Assembly: GCF_001027745.1 (NCBI RefSeq)
Contig: NZ_LECU01000007.1
Coordinates: forward strand, 1 to 64,000
DNA from: Pedobacter sp. BMA
Lineage (GTDB): Bacteria; Bacteroidota; Bacteroidia; Sphingobacteriales; Sphingobacteriaceae
Length of the DNA: 64,000 nucleotides
Direction: 5' to 3'
Shown here: piece after piece, positions 59,969 to 64,000 of the stretch
Layout of the letters: each line of letters starts with the position of its first letter
How positions within the stretch are numbered: the stretch's first letter is position 1
Program-made: the position numbers and the translations under genes
The notes under the pieces: model-generated
What the model was told of the DNA's origin: nothing
Seen by the model: only the letters and a program-made list of their open reading frames with translations
The model's database searches: none

Positions 59969-60574
59969 TTGAAACTTTCTGCAGACTATTATTTGAATGA
60001 GGATGCTGTAGGTGTAGCGCAGGATTTACTGGGTAAGGTGCTTTTTACGAATATCGATGGTCAGGTTTCTGCCGGAGTTATCGTTGAAACAGAAGCTTAT
60101 CTTGGAATCCATGACAAAGCTTCACATGCCTACGGTGGGCGTAGAACTAACCGTACAGAAACCATGTATCAAAGCGGAGGAATAGCCTATGTATACCTTT
60201 GCTATGGGATGCACCATCTATTCAATGTGATAACGTCAATTGAAGGAGATCCGCACGCGGTTTTGATCAGGGCAATTGAGCCGCTGATTGGCAAGGAATT
60301 TATGGAGGAGAGGAGGAACATGCCTGCAACCAAAGCAGCAATATCGTCAGGACCGGGATCGGCAGCTAAAGCATTGGGTATCAACAGTACCTTTAACAAA
60401 AAAGATTTATCCGGGGCGGAAGTATGGATTGAAGATCATCAGATTGAATATGGGAAGGAAGATATTGCTGCAACACCACGTGTGGGCATTGCCTATGCGA
60501 AAGAGCATGCGCTACTGCCCTGGAGATTCTTTGTAAAAGGCAATAAGTTTGTAAGCAAGCCGAATAAGGTTTAG
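59969..60574 (+). CDS. mpg: DNA-3-methyladenine glycosylase (AAG/Mpg family)
   Basis: 201 aa with a TTG start, since the conserved N-terminus begins MKLSADYYLNEDAVGVAQDLLGK. It removes alkylated purines from DNA. IVETEAYLG (38-46) contains the catalytic Glu-42. HAYGGRRTNRTETMYQSGGIAYVYLCYGMHHLFNVI matches the pocket of the human enzyme. It belongs to the AAG fold, not the AlkA helix-hairpin-helix type. Probably co-transcribed with msrC; both counter chemical damage. Confidence 0.9.
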   Translation: MKLSADYYLNEDAVGVAQDLLGKVLFTNIDGQVSAGVIVETEAYLGIHDKASHAYGGRRTNRTETMYQSGGIAYVYLCYGMHHLFNVITSIEGDPHAVLIRAIEPLIGKEFMEERRNMPATKAAISSGPGSAAKALGINSTFNKKDLSGAEVWIEDHQIEYGKEDIAATPRVGIAYAKEHALLPWRFFVKGNKFVSKPNKV

Positions 60575-60624
60575 AATCAAACATTTCCTATCCACTCTTG
60601 TTATTCATTTAAATACCTCATAAA

Positions 60625-61113
60625 ATGAAAAACGAGAAAAACATATCAATTTTAAAAGAAATGGCAGAGGGTGTCCGCACCTGCATGTTTACTACATTTT
60701 CTGCCAAAGATGAGTTTGGCAGCAGACCAATGGGCACAGCGAAAATAGAAGACGACGGCAGTATCTGGTTTTATACAAATGAATACTCCCTAAAATCAAA
60801 GGAAATTTCTAAAGACAACAACGTGCTGCTGGCCTATAGCGAACCCTCTAAAAACACTTATCTTACTGTAAAAGGCAAAGCTGAGCTGGTGGACGATAAA
60901 GTACGTAAGGAAGCTTATTTCTCGCCTTTTATCAAAGCCTGGTTTCCTGACGGAATTGAAGATCCACGATTGATCTTGATTAAGGTAACCCCAGAAGAAG
61001 CAGAATACTGGGATGCATCGTCATCCAAAATCGTGGTTTTATTTAGCATATTAAAAGCAGTAGTTACCGGCGATACCCCGGACATGGGAAAACATGACAC
61101 ATTAAAGTTTTAA
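60625..61113 (+). CDS. Pyridoxamine 5'-phosphate oxidase-like (general stress) protein
   Basis: 162 aa split-barrel flavin-binding protein. ISILKEMAEGVRTCMFTTFS starts it, MGTAKIEDDGSIWFYTNEYSLKSKEI is the FMN-binding region, and YLTVKGKAELVDDKVRKEAYFSPFIKAWFPDG is typical of the general-stress-protein-26 branch. It probably binds FMN or F420; catalytic activity is unproven. The C-terminus (LKAVVTGDTPDMGKHDTLKF) is conserved in the family. A terminator follows it. Confidence 0.83.
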   Translation: MKNEKNISILKEMAEGVRTCMFTTFSAKDEFGSRPMGTAKIEDDGSIWFYTNEYSLKSKEISKDNNVLLAYSEPSKNTYLTVKGKAELVDDKVRKEAYFSPFIKAWFPDGIEDPRLILIKVTPEEAEYWDASSSKIVVLFSILKAVVTGDTPDMGKHDTLKF

Positions 61114-61130
61114 ACAAAAGATACCCTTTG

Positions 61131-61164
61131 AAAAGCAGGATTGGCAACAATACCTGCTTTTTTT
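61131..61164 (+). terminator. Terminator between the PPOX-like gene and kynU
   Basis: AAAGCAGG (61132-61139) pairs with CCTGCTTT (61153-61160), loop 13 nt, more T after. It overlaps the longer kynU reading frame and supports the ATG at 61179. Confidence 0.7.
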
Positions 61165-61178
61165 GTATTATTGGGGCG

Positions 61179-62474
61179 ATGAAATTAGAAAACAATCTGG
61201 CCTTTGCCAGAAGCCTGGACCAGGCTGATATATTAAGCGCATTCCGGGAGCAGTTTTTATTTCCGAAGCACCAGGGAAAGGATTTTATCTACCTATGCGG
61301 TAATTCTTTAGGGCTTCAACCTAAAGTTTCTAAAGATGTTTTAGTCAAGCAACTTGACAATTGGGCAAACTACGCGGTTGAAGGCTGGTTTGACGGCGAT
61401 GAACCCTGGATGTTTTACCACAAAGCACTGAAAAAACTGATGGCGCCGATTGTTGGAGCTTTACCTGCTGAAGTATGTCCGATGAATACCTTGACAGTGA
61501 ATCTACACTTACTGATGGTCAGTTTTTATCGTCCTACCCAGAAACGTTTCAAGATTATAATGGAGGGTGGTGCTTTTCCATCCGATCAATACGCTATTGA
61601 AAGTCAGGTGAGATTTCACGGATTTGACCCGAAAGAAGCGATTATAGAGGTATTTCCAAGGGAAGGCGAGGACAATCTTAGAACAGAAGATATTGTAACA
61701 CAAATCGAAGCAAATGGCAAGGAAATTGCCCTTGTGCTTTTTGGTGGCATAAATTACTACACTGGTCAATGGTATGACATGGAGACCATCACAAAGGCGG
61801 GACATTCGGTTGGTGCAATTGTAGGATGGGACCTTGCGCATGCCGCAGGAAATGTACCTGTTAAACTGCATGACTGGGATGTGGATTTCGCCTGCTGGTG
61901 TTCATACAAATACCAGAACTCAGGCCCCGGGGGAATCAGCGGGATATTTGTTCATGAGAAGCACTTTGGCAACACGGAACTGAACCGTTTTGCAGGATGG
62001 TGGGGATACCAGGAAAATACGCGTTTTAAAATGACCAAAGGTTTTATTCCTGAAGCCGGAGCCGACGGCTGGCAGGTGAGCTGTACCCAGGTGATGCCGA
62101 TGGCGCTCTACCATGCATCTCTGCAAATTTTTGAGCATGCAGGGTTTATAGCACCATTAAGAACTAAAAGTATTGCTTTAACCCAATATCTAGAATTCAT
62201 TATAGAACAGGTTAATACAGCAATTGGAACGGAGCAATATAAAATTATCACTCCGAAAGACAGCAGTGCCCGGGGGGCGCAGCTATCCATCATTGCAAAG
62301 CAAAAAGGGAAACTTATTTTTGACGGGCTGTTTGAAAATCATATTCTGGGAGACTGGCGGGAGCCGGATGTGATTCGTTTAAGCCCAATTCCCCTGTACA
62401 ATTCTTTTGAGGATATTTACCTGACGGGAGAGGCACTGCTTGCCGTAACAAAAAAAGTATTGAATCTTCAATAA
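61179..62474 (+). CDS. kynU: Kynureninase
   Basis: 431 aa from the ATG at 61179; the frame upstream to 61128 runs through a terminator and is rejected. It cleaves kynurenine to anthranilate and alanine using PLP. YLCGNSLGLQPK (38-49), the PLP Lys-244 in CWCSYKYQNSGPGGISG, GWDLAHAAGN and FAGWWGY are the family marks. No other kynurenine-pathway gene is in the window. The bestrophin gene follows 6 bp after its stop. Confidence 0.93.
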   Translation: MKLENNLAFARSLDQADILSAFREQFLFPKHQGKDFIYLCGNSLGLQPKVSKDVLVKQLDNWANYAVEGWFDGDEPWMFYHKALKKLMAPIVGALPAEVCPMNTLTVNLHLLMVSFYRPTQKRFKIIMEGGAFPSDQYAIESQVRFHGFDPKEAIIEVFPREGEDNLRTEDIVTQIEANGKEIALVLFGGINYYTGQWYDMETITKAGHSVGAIVGWDLAHAAGNVPVKLHDWDVDFACWCSYKYQNSGPGGISGIFVHEKHFGNTELNRFAGWWGYQENTRFKMTKGFIPEAGADGWQVSCTQVMPMALYHASLQIFEHAGFIAPLRTKSIALTQYLEFIIEQVNTAIGTEQYKIITPKDSSARGAQLSIIAKQKGKLIFDGLFENHILGDWREPDVIRLSPIPLYNSFEDIYLTGEALLAVTKKVLNLQ

Positions 62475-62480
62475 CACAAG

Positions 62481-63341
62481 ATGATCAACTATAATCCGAA
62501 AGACTGGTTTACTTTTATCTTCCATATCCATAAAGCGGATACTTTCAGAAAACTGTGGCCGCTGATGCTGAGTGTAGCGGGTTTTTCGGGGGTGATTTCG
62601 TTTCTGGAACTTCATGTCTTTAAATTATCCAAAAGCGACTATGTAAGCAATATCGGCATGATGCACAGCCTGCTTGGCTTTGTAATTTCGATGCTCCTGG
62701 TTTTCAGAACCAATACCTCATATGATCGTTGGTGGGATGGCCGTAAGCTCCTGGGCGCACTAACCAATGTGAGCAGGAATTTTGCGATGAAAATCAAAGC
62801 TCTGAAACTTCCTGAAGAGGATACGCGCTTTTTTGAATATGGTATACCCAAATATGCTTTTGCTTTAAAGGAACACATGCGTGAAAAGAAATACTTTGGA
62901 AAGAACAGTTTTCTGATTGAGGTAACTGAAGGGAAGCATATCCCTAACCAGATTGCGAGCAGCATGATATCCAGGCTTTACGATTTGACTGCTGCAGGGC
63001 ACATTTCGCAGGAGCAGCTAATTGTTTTGACTGCTGATGTGAATCAGTTCACGGATATATGTGGTGGCTGTGAACGAATTAAAAATACACCAATCCCTTT
63101 TTCTTACAGTGCATTTATCAAGAAATTTATTTTCATTTATGTGCTTACCATTCCAATCGGATGGGTATTCAGTCTGGGGTATTACCTGGTATTAATTGTG
63201 CCTTTTATCCTCTATGTATTAGCTAGTTTGGAGCTGATAGCTGAAGAAATAGAAGATCCGTTTGGATACGATGCAAATGACCTGCCTGTGGACACCATTT
63301 GCAACAATATTGAGAAACACGTGGAGGAGATTTTAAGTTAA
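62481..63341 (+). CDS. Bestrophin-family ion channel
   Basis: 286 aa. MINYNPKDWFTFIFHIHKADTF, then a first helix, LGFVISMLLVFRTNTSYDRWWDGRKLLGALTNVSRNFAM is the pore and neck signature. IPFSYSAFIKKFIFIYVLTIPIG and ELIAEEIEDPFGYDANDLPVDTICNNIEKHVEEIL complete it. Bacterial homologs form pentameric channels. It is encoded directly after kynU and its stop overlaps the next ATG by 1 bp (TAATG). Confidence 0.9.
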   Translation: MINYNPKDWFTFIFHIHKADTFRKLWPLMLSVAGFSGVISFLELHVFKLSKSDYVSNIGMMHSLLGFVISMLLVFRTNTSYDRWWDGRKLLGALTNVSRNFAMKIKALKLPEEDTRFFEYGIPKYAFALKEHMREKKYFGKNSFLIEVTEGKHIPNQIASSMISRLYDLTAAGHISQEQLIVLTADVNQFTDICGGCERIKNTPIPFSYSAFIKKFIFIYVLTIPIGWVFSLGYYLVLIVPFILYVLASLELIAEEIEDPFGYDANDLPVDTICNNIEKHVEEILS

Positions 63342-64000
63342 TGATTAAGATTGCCTGGCATCCCATTTACGCGCATCTGCTTCCTGAGGGGCATCGGTTT
63401 CCGATGTTAAAGTATGAGCTGATTCCTGAACAATTGCTGCATGAGGGAACCGTATCACAGGCACATTTGTTTCAGCCGGGACTTGTTGATGAGGCAACGA
63501 TCCTGTTGACGCACGAAAAAAACTATTGGGAGCAGCTTCGTGATTTAACATTATCACCTAAAGACCAGCGCAGAACCGGCTTTCCCTTGAGCGCCAAGCT
63601 GGTGGAAAGGGAGCTGATGATTGCACAGGGTACGATTGAGGGAGCGAGGTATGCTATGGAAGCTGGAATTGCTTTTAATGTTGCGGGTGGCACCCACCAT
63701 GCCGGCAGCAATTGGGGTGAGGGATTTTGTTTGCTTAACGACCAGGCAATTGCAGCTAATTACCTGCTGGATAAAAATTTAGCCAAGCGAATCTTAATTA
63801 TCGATTTAGATGTACATCAGGGAAACGGGACTGCAGAGATCTTTACCAAAGAGCCCCGTGTTTTTACGTTTTCGGTACATGGAGACAAAAATTTTCCATT
63901 TAGAAAAGAGGTTTCAAATCTTGATGTTCCATTGAATGATGGTATTGAGGATGAGGAATATCTCTCGATTATGGAAAGTAATTTGAAAAAAGCATTCGAG
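63341..64000 (+). CDS. Histone deacetylase-like amidohydrolase, C-terminus outside window
   Basis: 220 codons visible, open to the right edge. HPIYAHLLPEGHRFPMLKYELI is the N-terminal signature, GGTHHAGSNWGEGFCLLND (116-134) holds the paired active-site His-119/His-120, and IIDLDVHQGNGTAEIF (153-168) supplies zinc ligands Asp-157 and His-159. It belongs to the bacterial class of arginase-fold deacetylases (AcuC/HDLP group); the natural substrate may be acetylated proteins or polyamines. It is translationally coupled to the bestrophin gene. Confidence 0.88.
   Translation, partial: MIKIAWHPIYAHLLPEGHRFPMLKYELIPEQLLHEGTVSQAHLFQPGLVDEATILLTHEKNYWEQLRDLTLSPKDQRRTGFPLSAKLVERELMIAQGTIEGARYAMEAGIAFNVAGGTHHAGSNWGEGFCLLNDQAIAANYLLDKNLAKRILIIDLDVHQGNGTAEIFTKEPRVFTFSVHGDKNFPFRKEVSNLDVPLNDGIEDEEYLSIMESNLKKAFE

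Noticed and set aside
1..64000. CRISPR arrays, prophage, IS elements, integrases
   Set aside because: No regularly spaced identical repeats, transposase or integrase frames, or attachment-site duplication were seen on either strand.

Overview
The window looks like a chromosomal segment of a Bacteroidota bacterium, most likely a Sphingobacteriaceae (Pedobacter-like) member. Reasons: SusC/SusD, HmuY, FecR/ECF and DUF4374-type outer-membrane systems; families typical of this group (DUF6266, DUF3667, DUF3347, single REC regulators); almost no Shine-Dalgarno sequences; and promoters of the Bacteroidota type (TTTG about 20 nt upstream of TAnnTTTG). I see no IS element, prophage, CRISPR array or rRNA. 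There is one tRNA, tRNA-Ser(UGA).

Layout. 1-8.2 kb: a truncated OmpA-like barrel gene, then housekeeping genes (YdeI-like, TrmH-like, galM, nucleoside phosphorylase, YigZ, DMT transporter, ribD, prmC). 8.2-12.5 kb: a heme-uptake pair (hmuY-like lipoprotein and TonB receptor) with a divergent AraC/PchR-type regulator. 12.5-22.3 kb: a carbohydrate-type block with a LacI regulator, a GH109-like secreted glycosidase, and an ECF sigma / FecR anti-sigma / SusC (STN type) / SusD set. 22.4-29 kb: MBL-fold enzyme, an unusual gene overlapping miaA, two tandem small barrels, a DUF3347 lipoprotein and gltA. 29-35 kb: a G-rich 11-bp repeat array, DUF6266, DUF3667, a nucleoside MFS permease, bifunctional nuclease and etfBA. 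35-42 kb: TPR/chrA, CBS-DUF294 and DEDDh exonuclease, glpD with divergent glpR, and a response regulator. 42-46 kb: a TonB receptor and DUF4374 lipoprotein behind a clear promoter and a structured 5' leader, then a second 11-bp array and tRNA-Ser. 46-52 kb: envelope genes (BrkB, thioesterase, mltG, PASTA, ddl) and a Crp/Fnr regulator with a candidate target. 52-64 kb: metabolic and repair genes (cutC, glycosylasparaginase, omega-amidase with aminotransferase, Bcr/CflA, yhhQ, msrC, mpg, kynU, bestrophin) and a truncated HDAC-like gene.

The best candidates for something undescribed are non-coding: two degenerate G-rich tandem arrays that both keep an exact 11-bp period (29147-29201 and 46063-46150), and a pseudoknot-capable leader RNA (42266-42341) in front of a TonB receptor. 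Paired regulatory signals also stand out: two copies of a LacI-type palindrome flanking the lacI gene, AraC-type direct repeats, and a Crp-like site at a class II spacing. All functional names come from motif recognition by eye; no database search was run.
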